This document shows, one piece after another, positions 34,199 to 44,040 of a DNA stretch of 64,000 nt. The position numbers and the translations under genes are program-made. Each line of letters starts with the position of its first letter. Position 1 is the first letter of the stretch. The DNA lies in NCBI GenBank assembly GCA_035548515.1, contig DASZSW010000016.1:12471-76470 (forward strand), written 5' to 3'. Source of the stretch: DASZQY01 sp035548515. GTDB taxonomy: Bacteria > Pseudomonadota > Alphaproteobacteria > Rhizobiales > Kaistiaceae. The notes beneath the pieces were generated by a model that worked only from the letters and a program-made list of their open reading frames with translations, was not told where the DNA came from and made no database searches.

Positions 34199-36561
34199 GG
34201 GGGGCGCCTCCGCGCCACGTCGTTCCAGTGCCAAGGGCGTGGGCGGTTTTTGCCGCCGCGTCGGCATGGACGCTGCTCGCCTTCCTCTCGCCGTCGTTCG
34301 GTGCGCAGCCGGCCGACGCGACAGCCAAGCAGATCGATCTGCCCTACTCCGCACCGGTCACCATCAGCCCGAACGAGAAGATGCTCGTCGAGTCCGACCA
34401 GCTGGTCTACGACTACGACCGCAATACCGTCGCCGCCGTCGGCAACGTGAAGATTTACTACGCGGGCTATACGCTCGAGGCGGAGAAGGTTTCCTACAAC
34501 AAGGGCAACGGCCGGCTGATCGCGACGGGCAACGTCAAGCTCGTCGATCCGTCGGGCTCGGCGTTCTATTCCGATTACATCGACATCACCGACGACTTCC
34601 GCGACGGGTTCGTGCAATCGCTGCGCGTCGACACTGCCGACCATGCGCACTTCGCGGCGGAACGGGCCGAGCGTAGTGGCGGCGAGACGACCACGTTCGT
34701 CAACGGCACCTACACTGCTTGCGAGCCCTGCGCCGAGCACCCGGAGAAGCCGGTGCTGTGGAGCGTGAAGGCGGCGAAGATCGTCGTCAATCACCAGGAG
34801 CACATGGTCTACTTCACCGACGCCAGCCTCGAGTTCTTCGGGCTGCCGATCGCGTACCTGCCCTACTTCGGCGCGCCCGACGCGACGGTGAAGCGCAAGA
34901 CCGGGTTCCTCACTCCCTCAGTCGGTTACTCCGGACGCGTCGGCACCTTCGCCTCACTCCCCTACTACTGGGTGTTTTCGCCATACTCCGATCTGACGCT
35001 GACGCCGAAGGCGTTCTCCAAACAGGGCCTGCTGCTCGATGGCGAGTACCGCCGACGCACGGAGAACGGCCAGTACACGGTGGAAGCGGCCGGCATCTAC
35101 CAGCTCAATCCTTCGATGTTCCCGGCAAACACGCCTGCCAGTCAGGCGCTTCGCGGTGGTGTGCGGACGACAGGCGAATTTGCGCTCAATACCGACTGGA
35201 CGCTCGGCTGGGACGGCACGCTGTCCAGCGATCGCGGCTTCACGCGCGACTACGACGTCCTCAACAAGGACACCACGATCACGACCTCGACGGTTCATCT
35301 GACCGGCATCCACGACCGCAACTACTTCGAGGCGCGTTCGTCCTACTTCCAGGTGCTCACCGATCCCGCCAGCGCGCCCGTCGGCGATCCCGCCCTCTAC
35401 AATCAGGGCCGGCAGGCCTGGGTGGCGCCGGTTGTCGATCACCAGCGCATCGCCACCAGCGAGATGTTCGGCGGCGAGGTCACGTACACCTCGAACTTCG
35501 CCAACACCAACCGCGCCGAGGATGACTGGTTCGATGCCGACGGCGGCACCTACTACCATGGCACCGCCGGCGATGTTGCCCGCCTCTCGGAGCAGCTCGA
35601 CTGGCAGCGCCGGATCATCGGCCCGGGCGGCCAGGTGATCACGCCGTTCGCGTCTCTGCGCGGCGACGCCTTCTTCATGGACGACGTCAGCGCCGCCCTG
35701 ACGCTGACCAACGCCAACTCCGCCTTCCGCGTCATGCCGACCGTCGGCGTCGAGTGGAGCCTACCGGTGCTCGCCGTCACCAACGGCGCGACGCACGTCA
35801 TCGAGCCGAAGATTCAGATCCTCGCGCGCCCGGACGAAATGGCGGCAGGCACGTTGCCGAACAACGATGCGCAGAGTCTGGTGTTCGATATCTCCAGCCT
35901 GTTCGATCGCGACAAATTCTCCGGCTTCGATCGCGTCGAGGGTGGCACGCGCGCCAACGTCGGTGTGAACTACACCGGCACCTTCGCCAATGGCGCGCAG
36001 ATCCAGGGCACCTTCGGCCAGTCGCTGCTGATCGCGGGCGCCAATTCCTTCGCCATCGACCCAACCTCGCACGTCGGTGCCTACTCGGGACTGGAGACGA
36101 ACCTTTCCGACTACGTCGCGGGCGTCTCGTTCGACACCGGCACGGGCCCGCGCCTGTCGGCGCGCGCGCGCTTCGACGAGAAGACGCTCAACGTCAATCG
36201 CGGCGAAGTGCAGGCGACAACCGCGTTCGGTCCGGTCACGGCATCGGCCTCGTATCTCTACCTGCGCTCCAACCCCAATGTCGGCATCTTCTCGCCGGCC
36301 TCGGTGGTACGCGGGGCGGCATCGGTGAACATGTCTGAGAACTGGCGCGCCTTCGGGACGATGACCTACGACATCGCCAAGGCGACCGTGGCGAGCGACA
36401 GCTTCGGCATTGCGTTCGACAACGAATGTCTGACGCTTTCGCTGGCCTACAGCGAGACCTACGCCAGCGACCAGCCGAGCCGCTGGCTCAACCTCCGTAT
36501 CGCGCTGCGCACCTTCGGCGACGGTACGATTTCCGGCGACCTCAACAAGTTCCAGAACTAG
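34195..36561 (+). CDS. lptD: LPS assembly protein LptD
   Basis: A 788-residue outer-membrane protein. After a signal region ('AWAVFAAASAWTLLAFLSPSFGAQPAD') comes an OstA/LptA-like jellyroll ('VESDQLVYDYDRNTVAAVGNVKIYYAGYTLEAEKVSYN', roughly 60-150). The long C-terminal beta-barrel follows, with 'GFLTPSVGYSGRVG' and many aromatic turns. LptD forms the final LPS pore with LptE. ATG 34195 is preceded by GGAGG and overlaps lptG, so it is preferred over the longer open frame. Few cysteines are present in the mature part ('TACEPCAEHP'). Confidence 0.93.
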   Translation: MRGAPPRHVVPVPRAWAVFAAASAWTLLAFLSPSFGAQPADATAKQIDLPYSAPVTISPNEKMLVESDQLVYDYDRNTVAAVGNVKIYYAGYTLEAEKVSYNKGNGRLIATGNVKLVDPSGSAFYSDYIDITDDFRDGFVQSLRVDTADHAHFAAERAERSGGETTTFVNGTYTACEPCAEHPEKPVLWSVKAAKIVVNHQEHMVYFTDASLEFFGLPIAYLPYFGAPDATVKRKTGFLTPSVGYSGRVGTFASLPYYWVFSPYSDLTLTPKAFSKQGLLLDGEYRRRTENGQYTVEAAGIYQLNPSMFPANTPASQALRGGVRTTGEFALNTDWTLGWDGTLSSDRGFTRDYDVLNKDTTITTSTVHLTGIHDRNYFEARSSYFQVLTDPASAPVGDPALYNQGRQAWVAPVVDHQRIATSEMFGGEVTYTSNFANTNRAEDDWFDADGGTYYHGTAGDVARLSEQLDWQRRIIGPGGQVITPFASLRGDAFFMDDVSAALTLTNANSAFRVMPTVGVEWSLPVLAVTNGATHVIEPKIQILARPDEMAAGTLPNNDAQSLVFDISSLFDRDKFSGFDRVEGGTRANVGVNYTGTFANGAQIQGTFGQSLLIAGANSFAIDPTSHVGAYSGLETNLSDYVAGVSFDTGTGPRLSARARFDEKTLNVNRGEVQATTAFGPVTASASYLYLRSNPNVGIFSPASVVRGAASVNMSENWRAFGTMTYDIAKATVASDSFGIAFDNECLTLSLAYSETYASDQPSRWLNLRIALRTFGDGTISGDLNKFQN

Positions 36562-36723
36562 AGAAGCTCGGGGCGCCCATCATTTCGCCCGATTTTCTGC
36601 CTGTGTATGCCGCGCACATGTTGGTCCTCTCGCGCTACTCCACCCCGGTCTGTCATGATAGTTTCGCGCGCTCGTCATGATGCCTCGTCTGCGGCGGGGC
36701 GCATCGTGAGGTTGGGTACTGTG

Positions 36724-37722
36724 ATGCACGTTCGTTTTCGTATCGCCGGTGGCGCAGCCGCCGTGGTGGCGGCAGCCGTTCTCCTTGCCGCGTGCAACAG
36801 CAGCAACACCGCCGTCCCGGCGAACGCGGTCACCGTCGCCAGCAGCGACAACCTCGGCAAACCCACCGGCAAGCCGAGCGGCAACAGCGCTATTCCGATC
36901 CTGGTCAACGATGTGCCAATCACATCGTACGACATCAGCCAGCGCGCCAAGCTGATGCGGCTCGGCGGCGGCAAGTCGTCCGACAGCGCCGCGCAGGACG
37001 AGCTCATCAACGAGACGCTCGAGATGCTGGAGGCCCAGCGGCGCGGAGTAAATGTACCGCAGCCGCAGGTCGATGCGGCGTTCGCCTCGATTGCCGGCCG
37101 GCTGAAAATGTCGCCGGCGCAGTTCAGCAACGGCCTGGCGTCGGAAGGCGTCTCCTCCGACACGCTCAAGAAGCGCCTGCGGGCCCAGATCGCCTGGGCC
37201 CAGCTCGTGCAGCAGCGCACGGCCACCAAGGCGTCGGTGAAGAATGCCGATATCCAGTCGATGCTCACCGAGAAGGGTGATCCGACGTCGATGACGATCA
37301 GCGAATTCACGCTCCAGCAGATCGTCTTCGTGGTGCCGACCGGATCGAGCGCCGGCGCATACGTCCAGCGCCGCAACGAAGCGCAGGCCTTCCGCCAGAG
37401 CTTCCCGGGCTGCGACCAGAGTCTCGACAAGGCGAAGAAGCTGCGCGGCGTCGTCGTCAAGGACATCGGCCGGCGCGACTCGACGCAGCTCCAGGGCAAG
37501 GACGGCGAGGAAATCCAGAAGACCCCGGTCGGCAAGACGGCTCCGCCCGTGCAGACCAACCAGGGCATCGAGCTGATCGCCGTGTGTGCCTCCCGCTCGG
37601 TGCAGAGCACGAGCGCGGCGCGCAACGAGGTGGAGAACAGCCTCTATCTCAAGCAGGCCGAGAGCCTCGGCGCCGACTACCTCAAGGAACTGCGCGACCG
37701 CGCCATTATCGAGTACCGCTGA
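36724..37722 (+). CDS. surA: SurA-like chaperone, predicted lipoprotein with degenerate parvulin domain
   Basis: A 332-residue protein in the usual surA slot between lptD and pdxA. The N terminus has a lipobox (Leu21-Ala22-Ala23-Cys24), so the mature protein is likely lipid-anchored, not a soluble periplasmic SurA. A SurA_N-type helical region follows ('ILVNDVPITSYDISQRAKLMRLGG', 'DELINETLEMLEAQRRGVNVPQPQVD'). The later 'LQQIVFVVPTGSS' and 'QTNQGIELIAVC' frame a parvulin-like region in which typical rotamase residues are not obvious. I infer a chaperone for outer-membrane proteins such as LptD. Start uncertain: ATG 36724, or GTG three bases earlier. Confidence 0.78.
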   Translation: MHVRFRIAGGAAAVVAAAVLLAACNSSNTAVPANAVTVASSDNLGKPTGKPSGNSAIPILVNDVPITSYDISQRAKLMRLGGGKSSDSAAQDELINETLEMLEAQRRGVNVPQPQVDAAFASIAGRLKMSPAQFSNGLASEGVSSDTLKKRLRAQIAWAQLVQQRTATKASVKNADIQSMLTEKGDPTSMTISEFTLQQIVFVVPTGSSAGAYVQRRNEAQAFRQSFPGCDQSLDKAKKLRGVVVKDIGRRDSTQLQGKDGEEIQKTPVGKTAPPVQTNQGIELIAVCASRSVQSTSAARNEVENSLYLKQAESLGADYLKELRDRAIIEYR

Positions 37723-37730
37723 GGATCGAG

Positions 37731-38756
37731 ATGGCAACCCGCGAGCCCGCCCCGCCCCTGGCGCTCACCATGGGCGAGCCGGCGGGCATCGGGCCGGACG
37801 TCACGCTCGCGGCGTGGGCAGCGCGCGAAAAATTCGATCTCCCCGCGTTCTATTGCCTCGGCGATCCCGCCCTCTATCGCGAGCGGGCGTCGCGGCTCGG
37901 TCTCGACGTCGCCGTGGAGGCCGTGACGCCATCTGCTGCCGCAACGACCTTTGACCGCGCCCTCCCCGTCGTGCCGCTCGATGCGCCCGTCAAGGCGAAC
38001 CCTGGCAAGCCGTCGCCGGACAGCGCGCATGCCGTGATCGAGGCCATCGCGCGCGCGGTCGGCGACGTGCGTGCCGGCGCGGCCGGCGCCGTGGTCACCG
38101 CGCCCATTTCGAAGAAGACCCTGTTCGATGCCGGCTTCCGCCATCCGGGCCACACCGAATTCCTCGGCACGTTGTCGGCAACCTGGACCGGCGCGCCGGC
38201 GCGGCCGGTGATGATGCTGGCCGGCCCCGAGCTGAAGGCGGTGCCGGTCACCATCCACATTCCGCTGCATGACGTCGCCGCATCTCTGACCACCGCATTG
38301 ATCGTGGACACGGCGCGTATCGTGGCGAGCGAACTCCGCACGCGCTTCGCTACGCCCGCACCGCGGCTAGCTGTGGCGGGTCTCAACCCGCACGCCGGCG
38401 AGAATGGCGCCTTCGGGGACGAGGACGAACGGATCATCGCTCCCGCCGTCGCGGCCTTGCGAGCGGAAGGCGTCGACGCGCGTGGGCCGCTGTCGTCCGA
38501 CGCGATGTTCCACGCCAAGGCGCGCGCCACCTACGACGCGGCGATCTGCATGTATCACGACCAGGCGCTGATCCCGGCGAAGACCATCAACTTCACCGAG
38601 ACGGTGAACGTGACGCTCGGCCTCGCCTTCATCCGCACGTCCCCCGATCATGGCACTGCGTTCGACATAGCCGGCTCCGGCAAGGCGGACCCGTCGAGCC
38701 TTGCCGCCGCGCTCAGGCTGGCGGCGGAACTGGTGCGCAACCAAGCGGCGGCATGA
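37731..38756 (+). CDS. pdxA: 4-hydroxythreonine-4-phosphate dehydrogenase
   Basis: A 341-residue enzyme of pyridoxal-phosphate synthesis, oxidising 4-phosphohydroxy-threonine. 'MGEPAGIGPDVTL' opens the core, and the metal-binding His residues lie in 'HPGHTEFLG', 'LNPHAGENGAFGDED' and 'MYHDQALIPAK'. It starts eight bases after the surA stop with GAGGA just upstream and overlaps rsmA by four bases. The surA-pdxA-rsmA order is widely conserved. Confidence 0.96.
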   Translation: MATREPAPPLALTMGEPAGIGPDVTLAAWAAREKFDLPAFYCLGDPALYRERASRLGLDVAVEAVTPSAAATTFDRALPVVPLDAPVKANPGKPSPDSAHAVIEAIARAVGDVRAGAAGAVVTAPISKKTLFDAGFRHPGHTEFLGTLSATWTGAPARPVMMLAGPELKAVPVTIHIPLHDVAASLTTALIVDTARIVASELRTRFATPAPRLAVAGLNPHAGENGAFGDEDERIIAPAVAALRAEGVDARGPLSSDAMFHAKARATYDAAICMYHDQALIPAKTINFTETVNVTLGLAFIRTSPDHGTAFDIAGSGKADPSSLAAALRLAAELVRNQAAA

Positions 38757-39595
38757 GTCAGATCGACGATCTGCCGCCGCTGCGCGAAGTCATCGCCCGC
38801 TACGACATCGCGCCCAAGAAGAACCTCGGCCAGAATTTCCTTCTCGACCTGAACCTTACGGCGCGGATTGCCCGCGCCGCCGGCCGCCTCGAGGGCGCCA
38901 CCGTGGTCGAAGTCGGCCCCGGCCCGGGCGGCCTGACCCGTGCGCTCCTTGCCGAAGGCGCCTCGCGCGTCGTGGCGATCGAACGCGACGAACGGTGCAT
39001 CGCGGCGCTGGAGGAGATCGCAGCCCGCTATCCGGGGCGGCTCACCATCATCGCCGACGATGCGCTCGCCGTCGATATGGCGCGGTTAGCCCAAGACCGC
39101 ACGCTGGTGGTCGCCAACCTGCCCTACAACATCGCGACGCCGCTGCTGGTCGGGTGGCTGCGCACCGAGCCGTGGCCGCCGTGGTACGAGTCGCTGACGC
39201 TGATGTTCCAGCGCGAGGTGGCCGAGCGGATCGTTGCTGGCGCCGGTGACGACAGCTACGGCCGCCTCGGCGTGCTCGCCGGCTGGCGAAGCCAAGCGGA
39301 GATCGCGTTCGACGTATCGCCGCAAGCGTTCACGCCACCGCCGAAGGTCACATCCTCCGTCGTCCATCTGATCCCGCGGCCGAGTCCGCTCGCTTGCGAC
39401 CCGCATGTGCTCGAGCGTGTCGTGGCGGCGGCCTTCGGCCAGCGCCGCAAGATGTTGCGCCAGAGCTTGCGGACGCTCGGCGTCGATCCACGTCCCTTGT
39501 TGGCCGCCGCGGGCATCGAGGAGACGCGTCGTGCCGAGGAGATTGACGTCGCGGGCTTCGTGGCGCTGGCGAATGCGGCAGCAGATCAGCGCTAA
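38753..39595 (+). CDS. rsmA: 16S rRNA dimethyladenosine transferase RsmA (KsgA)
   Basis: A 280-residue SAM enzyme that dimethylates two adjacent adenines at the end of 16S rRNA. 'KNLGQNFLLD' (23-32), the SAM loop 'VEVGPGPGGLT' (52-62) and the catalytic 'NLPYNIATPLL' (122-132) are all present. Its stop codon overlaps that of the opposing gmk gene (CTAA at 39592-39595), so no terminator separates the two. Confidence 0.96.
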   Translation: MSQIDDLPPLREVIARYDIAPKKNLGQNFLLDLNLTARIARAAGRLEGATVVEVGPGPGGLTRALLAEGASRVVAIERDERCIAALEEIAARYPGRLTIIADDALAVDMARLAQDRTLVVANLPYNIATPLLVGWLRTEPWPPWYESLTLMFQREVAERIVAGAGDDSYGRLGVLAGWRSQAEIAFDVSPQAFTPPPKVTSSVVHLIPRPSPLACDPHVLERVVAAAFGQRRKMLRQSLRTLGVDPRPLLAAAGIEETRRAEEIDVAGFVALANAAADQR

Positions 39596-40233
39596 GGCTT
39601 CAGCAGCTTTGCCACGAATGCCGGCATGCCCGTCTGGCGTGCCCGCTTCAGACGCTCGGCCGCCAGGATCGACCGCACGGCCGATACGGCGCGCTCCAGG
39701 TCATCGTTGATCACGATGTAGTCGTACTCGGTCCAGTGCGCGATCTCGCTCGTCGCATTTGCCAGTCGATTGGCGATGACCTTGGGGTTGTCCTCGGCGC
39801 GCCGCTCCAGGCGCGCCTGAAGCTCACGCATCGTCGGCGGCAGGATGAAGACGGTGACGACGTCCTCAGGCAGTGCGGCATCGAGCTGCTGCGTGCCCTG
39901 CCAGTCGATGTCGAACAACACGTCGAGACCACGGGCGAGGGCAGCCTCTACCGCCGCTCGTGGGGTGGCGTAGAGATTGCCGTGCACCTCGGCCCATTCC
40001 AGCAGTTCGCCACCCTGGCGCATGGAGGCGAAGCGCACCGGATCGATGAAGTAGTAGTGGATGCCTTCCGCTTCGCTTGGGCGCCGCGCGCGCGTCGTCA
40101 CCGAGATGGAGAGGAACAGGCGTTCCCCCTCCTCCTGCACCAGCGCCCGTGTGATCGACGATTTGCCCGCCCCCGAGGGCGAGGACAGCACCAGCATCAC
40201 GCCACGGCGGGGAAGTGTGACTATTTCCGCCAT
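39592..40233 (-). CDS. gmk: Guanylate kinase
   Basis: A 213-residue GMP kinase. The P-loop 'SSPSGAGKSS' lies near 17-26, and 'VTTRARRPSEAEGIHYYFI' contains the GMP-binding lid residues. It starts three bases after the yicC stop, so the two are co-transcribed; ATG 40233 is preferred to a longer open frame because the P-loop comes at the usual distance. It shares its last four bases with rsmA on the other strand. Confidence 0.95.
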   Translation of the reverse strand: MAEIVTLPRRGVMLVLSSPSGAGKSSITRALVQEEGERLFLSISVTTRARRPSEAEGIHYYFIDPVRFASMRQGGELLEWAEVHGNLYATPRAAVEAALARGLDVLFDIDWQGTQQLDAALPEDVVTVFILPPTMRELQARLERRAEDNPKVIANRLANATSEIAHWTEYDYIVINDDLERAVSAVRSILAAERLKRARQTGMPAFVAKLLKP

Positions 40234-40235
40234 TG

Positions 40236-41123
40236 TTACTCCAGGTTCTGGATCTGCTCGCGCAGCTGGTCGACCACCGCCTTGAGGTCGAGCCCGATCG
40301 CGGTCAGCGAGCGGTCGTTCGACTTCGAGCACAGCGTGTTGACCTCGCGGTTGAATTCCTGCGCCAGGAAATCGAGCCGGCGTCCGACGGCGCCACCCTC
40401 CGCAAGCAGAGCGCGCGCGGCAGAGACGTGCGCCGCGAGGCGGTCGAGTTCCTCGCGGATGTCGGCGCGGGTGGCAAGCAGCACCGCCTCCTGGTGTAAT
40501 CGGTCCGGGTCGAGTGCGGACGACGCCTCGACCAGCGATGCGATCTGTTCGGACAGGCGCGCGCGGATTGCTTCGGGCGTGCGGGCGGGCGATGCTTCGG
40601 CGGCTGCCGTCAGCCGTTCGATCTCCGCCAGCCGGCCGGTCAGCACCACCGCAATCGCCGCACCCTCGCGGGCGCGATCCGCAACGAGGGCTGCGACAGC
40701 GGTATCGAGGTCGGCGGCGATCGCCGTCGCGAGCGTGGTGCGCGTCGCCTCGTCTTCGAGCCCTTCGACCTGCTCCAGTACGCCGCGTATCGCCAGGATG
40801 CCGTCGAGCGTCGGCGGTTGCACCGATATGCGGCGCTGGACGACCTCCATGGCCGCCGCGACTTCATCGAGCACCGCCGTGTTGACGCGGATGCGCTGGG
40901 CACCGCCCTCACTTTGCAGCGTCAGGGTCGCCTGGAGATTGCCGCGGGTGAGCGCCGCGCCGATCTTCTCGCGCGTCACAGCCTCGAGAGTCTCGAACCC
41001 CGCCGGCAGGCGCAGCCGGATATCCAGCCCCTTGCCGTTGACGCTCCTCAGCTCCCAGGTCCAGCGATAGCCGGTGCCGGCGCCGTCGGCACGGGCAAAG
41101 CCGGTCATCGAGGAAAGAGGCAT
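40236..41123 (-). CDS. yicC: YicC family endoribonuclease
   Basis: A 295-residue YicC protein. It starts 'MPLSSMTGFARADG', and the C-terminal 'EFNREVNTLCSKSNDRSLTAIGLDLKAVVDQLREQIQNLE' is the DUF1732 signature. YicC proteins are metal-dependent endoribonucleases tied to stress and small-RNA turnover. A two-base gap to gmk and an 89-bp gap to mltG set it in the run mltG-yicC-gmk. Confidence 0.93.
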   Translation of the reverse strand: MPLSSMTGFARADGAGTGYRWTWELRSVNGKGLDIRLRLPAGFETLEAVTREKIGAALTRGNLQATLTLQSEGGAQRIRVNTAVLDEVAAAMEVVQRRISVQPPTLDGILAIRGVLEQVEGLEDEATRTTLATAIAADLDTAVAALVADRAREGAAIAVVLTGRLAEIERLTAAAEASPARTPEAIRARLSEQIASLVEASSALDPDRLHQEAVLLATRADIREELDRLAAHVSAARALLAEGGAVGRRLDFLAQEFNREVNTLCSKSNDRSLTAIGLDLKAVVDQLREQIQNLE

Positions 41124-41212
41124 CGCGCGGCCCAGGTCGGAAAAAGAGAATCGGTCGGAGCGGCAGGCGCGACCGGCATCAAACCCGCCTATGCCCTAAG
41201 GTTCAAGGGCGG

Positions 41213-42622
41213 CTATTGCCCAGCCGCACCTTCCGGGTCGGGCTGTGTGTCGGTCGGCGTCAGCGCCATGGGCTGCTGGTTACCGTCCGTCTGGGCGCCA
41301 GGCAGAGGTTTCGGCTTGGGTTTAGCCGCGGGATTGGCGACGGCGGGACGCACATTCGGGACAGGCACGTTCGCCGTCGGCGCTGCCGTATTGTCGGCCG
41401 GCGCGGCTTCCTGGTTTGCGGCATCGCCCGCCGAGGCGGCTGGCGCGTCACCGGCGGCGGTCGCGGCGCCGGCGTTCGAGCTGATGTCGCGCCAGCGGCT
41501 GACGTTCTTGAGGTGCGCCTCGTACGTTTCCGCAAAGGCGTGCCCGCCGGAGCCATCGGCGACGAAGAACAGGTCGCGGGTGCGGGATGGATTGGCGACG
41601 GCCTCGAGCGAGGCGCGGCCGGGGTTGGCGATCGGACCGGGCGGCAGGCCGGCAATGATGTAGGTGTTGTATGCCGACTGCTTCTCGAGATCGGCCCGCG
41701 AGAGGACGTATCCCGACGGCTTACCGGCGCCGCCGAACAGGCCGTAAATCACCGTCGGATCCGATTGCAGGCGCATGTTCAGGCGCAGGCGGTTGACGAA
41801 CACTGCCGCGACGCGGCTCCGCTCGTCGGCAAGCGCGGTTTCCTTCTCGACGACCGAAGCCAGCACGACCAGCTCCTCCGGCGTCGACACCGGCAGGTCC
41901 TGCGCGCGCCGCGACCAGACGTCCGCCACCACACGATCGCGCTCGCGCTGCATGCGCGTGATGATCGACTGGCGCGTGTCGCCGCGGGTGAATTTGTACG
42001 TCTCGGGGAGCAGCGAACCTTCCGGCGGCGTCTCGGTGATGTCGCCGACGAGGATATCCTCCGACTTCAGGCGATCCACGATCTGCTGGCTGGTGAGCCC
42101 TTCCGGAATCGAAATCGAGTAAAGGATGCCCTTGCCGCTGACCATCGCTTCCATGATGTCGCGCATGGAGGCGTGTGCCGGGATGAGATACTCGCCGGCT
42201 TTCAGCCCGCTCTGCTGCCGCGACAGCATCACACCACCGACGAAAAGCCACTTGGACGAGATCACGCCGTCCTTCTGAAGTTGATCGGCGATGACGTTCA
42301 GGCTGCCGCCGCGATCCACCGTGATGGCGCGAGCCTGGTCAAGTTCGCCCGGCCGCTCGAATTGAACCTTGGCGGCAAAGATGCCGCCACCCAGCGCAAC
42401 CACGCCAACGATGACGACGGTCAGCACGAAATTCAGGAAGACGACCAGCGGATGGCGGACGGCGCGGGAACGGGCCGGCGGCGGCGGGACGGCCTCCGGT
42501 TGCAGCGCTTCCGTGGGGCTTTTCGGGGACGAGCGGCCAAGCGACGACGACAGGCGCTTCGACAGCATCTCGGCGTCGTCAACGTATGGGTCGCGCCGGT
42601 AGTCCACCCGCAGGTCAGCCAT
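41213..42622 (-). CDS. mltG: Endolytic transglycosylase MltG
   Basis: A 469-residue inner-membrane enzyme that cuts nascent glycan strands. A ~55-residue cytoplasmic front with a Pro run precedes the membrane span (about 59-82). The periplasmic YceG domain follows, with the catalytic Glu259 in 'ASVVEKETA' and 'LRLNMRLQSDPTVIYG' nearby. The last ~85 residues are an Ala/Pro-rich low-complexity tail that is longer than usual. It sits 86 bp after fabF; the fab-mltG-yicC-gmk order is typical of Rhizobiales. Confidence 0.93.
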   Translation of the reverse strand: MADLRVDYRRDPYVDDAEMLSKRLSSSLGRSSPKSPTEALQPEAVPPPPARSRAVRHPLVVFLNFVLTVVIVGVVALGGGIFAAKVQFERPGELDQARAITVDRGGSLNVIADQLQKDGVISSKWLFVGGVMLSRQQSGLKAGEYLIPAHASMRDIMEAMVSGKGILYSISIPEGLTSQQIVDRLKSEDILVGDITETPPEGSLLPETYKFTRGDTRQSIITRMQRERDRVVADVWSRRAQDLPVSTPEELVVLASVVEKETALADERSRVAAVFVNRLRLNMRLQSDPTVIYGLFGGAGKPSGYVLSRADLEKQSAYNTYIIAGLPPGPIANPGRASLEAVANPSRTRDLFFVADGSGGHAFAETYEAHLKNVSRWRDISSNAGAATAAGDAPAASAGDAANQEAAPADNTAAPTANVPVPNVRPAVANPAAKPKPKPLPGAQTDGNQQPMALTPTDTQPDPEGAAGQ

Positions 42623-42708
42623 GCACTCGAACTCTTTCTGCCGCTTCGCAGATTCGCCGCGCCGGCGCGGACCATACCACCGATTTTGGCGAAAACGGGA
42701 GTGTCAGT

Positions 42709-43968
42709 TCAAGCGTGGCGCCGGAAGACCAGCGAGGCGTTGGTGCCGCCAAAACCGAAGGAATTGGACAGCGCCACGTCGACTTTCCGTGGCCGGGCGG
42801 TGTGCGGGACCAGATCGATCGGCGTGACGACCGAGGGATTGTCCAGGTTCAGCGTCGGCGGAGCGATATTGTCGCGAATCGCCAGCAGCGAGAAAATCGC
42901 CTCGACCGCGCCAGCGGCACCCAGCAGATGCCCGGTCGCCGACTTGGTCGAGGACATCGACACCTTGCCGGCGGCATTGCCGATGACACGCTCGACCGCA
43001 TGCAGCTCGATTTCGTCGGCCATGGTCGAGGTGCCGTGCGCGTTGATGTAGTCGATGTCGTCGGCGCTGATGCCGGCGCGCTTCAGCGCCATGCGCATGC
43101 AGCGCTCGGCGCCATCGCCATCCTCGGCCGGCGCCGTGATGTGATACGCGTCGCCCGAAAGGCCATAACCGATCACCTCGCCGTAAATCTTGGCGCCGCG
43201 CGCCAGCGCGTGCTCGCGCTCCTCCAGCACCACCACACCGGCGCCCTCGCCCATGACGAAACCATCGCGGTCTCTGTCATACGGACGCGAGCCTCTCTCC
43301 GGCTGGTCGTTGTAGTGCGTCGACAGCGCCTTGCAGGCGGCGAAGCCGGCGATGGCGAGACGGCCGACCGGCGACTCCGTGCCACCCGCGACCATGACAT
43401 CAGCGTCACCCAGCCCGATCAGGCGGCTGGCATCACCGATGGCATGCGCGCCGGTCGAGCATGCGGTGACGACGGAATGGTTCGGTCCCTTCAGGCCGTG
43501 GCGGATCGACACTTGCCCCGAGGCAAGATTGATCAGCCGGCCGGGAATAAAAAACGGCGAGATGCGGCGAGGCCCGCGTTCCTTCAGCGTGATCGCCGCA
43601 TCGTCGATGCCCTGCAGGCCACCGATGCCCGAGCCGATCAGCACGCCGGTCGCGATCTGGTCCTCGCGCGTCTGCGGATGCCAGCCGGCATCCTCCAGCG
43701 CCTCGTCCGCGGCCGCGACCGCATAGATGATGAAGGGATCGACCTTGCGGCTTTCCTTCGGCTCCATCCAGTCGTCGGGATTGTATTTGCCCTCAGCCCT
43801 GGAGCCCTTGGGCAAGGTGCCCGCGATCTGGCACGCCAGGTCCGCAACTTCGAATTCGGTGACGCGCGACACGCCGCTCTTGCCGGCAATGGCATTGCCC
43901 CAGGCAACGTCAACGCCAACGCCCAGCGGCGTCACCATTCCGATGCCGGTGACGACCACACGTCTCAT
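42709..43968 (-). CDS. fabF: 3-oxoacyl-ACP synthase II
   Basis: A 419-residue KAS II. The nucleophile is Cys170 in 'VVTACSTGAHAIG', and the two catalytic His residues lie in 'NAHGTSTMADEIE' and 'KSATGHLLGAAG'. It elongates acyl chains in type II fatty-acid synthesis, including the step to cis-vaccenate. It starts 72 bp downstream of acpP. Confidence 0.96.
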   Translation of the reverse strand: MRRVVVTGIGMVTPLGVGVDVAWGNAIAGKSGVSRVTEFEVADLACQIAGTLPKGSRAEGKYNPDDWMEPKESRKVDPFIIYAVAAADEALEDAGWHPQTREDQIATGVLIGSGIGGLQGIDDAAITLKERGPRRISPFFIPGRLINLASGQVSIRHGLKGPNHSVVTACSTGAHAIGDASRLIGLGDADVMVAGGTESPVGRLAIAGFAACKALSTHYNDQPERGSRPYDRDRDGFVMGEGAGVVVLEEREHALARGAKIYGEVIGYGLSGDAYHITAPAEDGDGAERCMRMALKRAGISADDIDYINAHGTSTMADEIELHAVERVIGNAAGKVSMSSTKSATGHLLGAAGAVEAIFSLLAIRDNIAPPTLNLDNPSVVTPIDLVPHTARPRKVDVALSNSFGFGGTNASLVFRRHA

Positions 43969-44040
43969 GATGTCTGTTCCAAAGGGATCGTGCGATCCGG
44001 GCTCATCGCTACCAGACCGGTCCGGCTTACCGCGCCCAGA

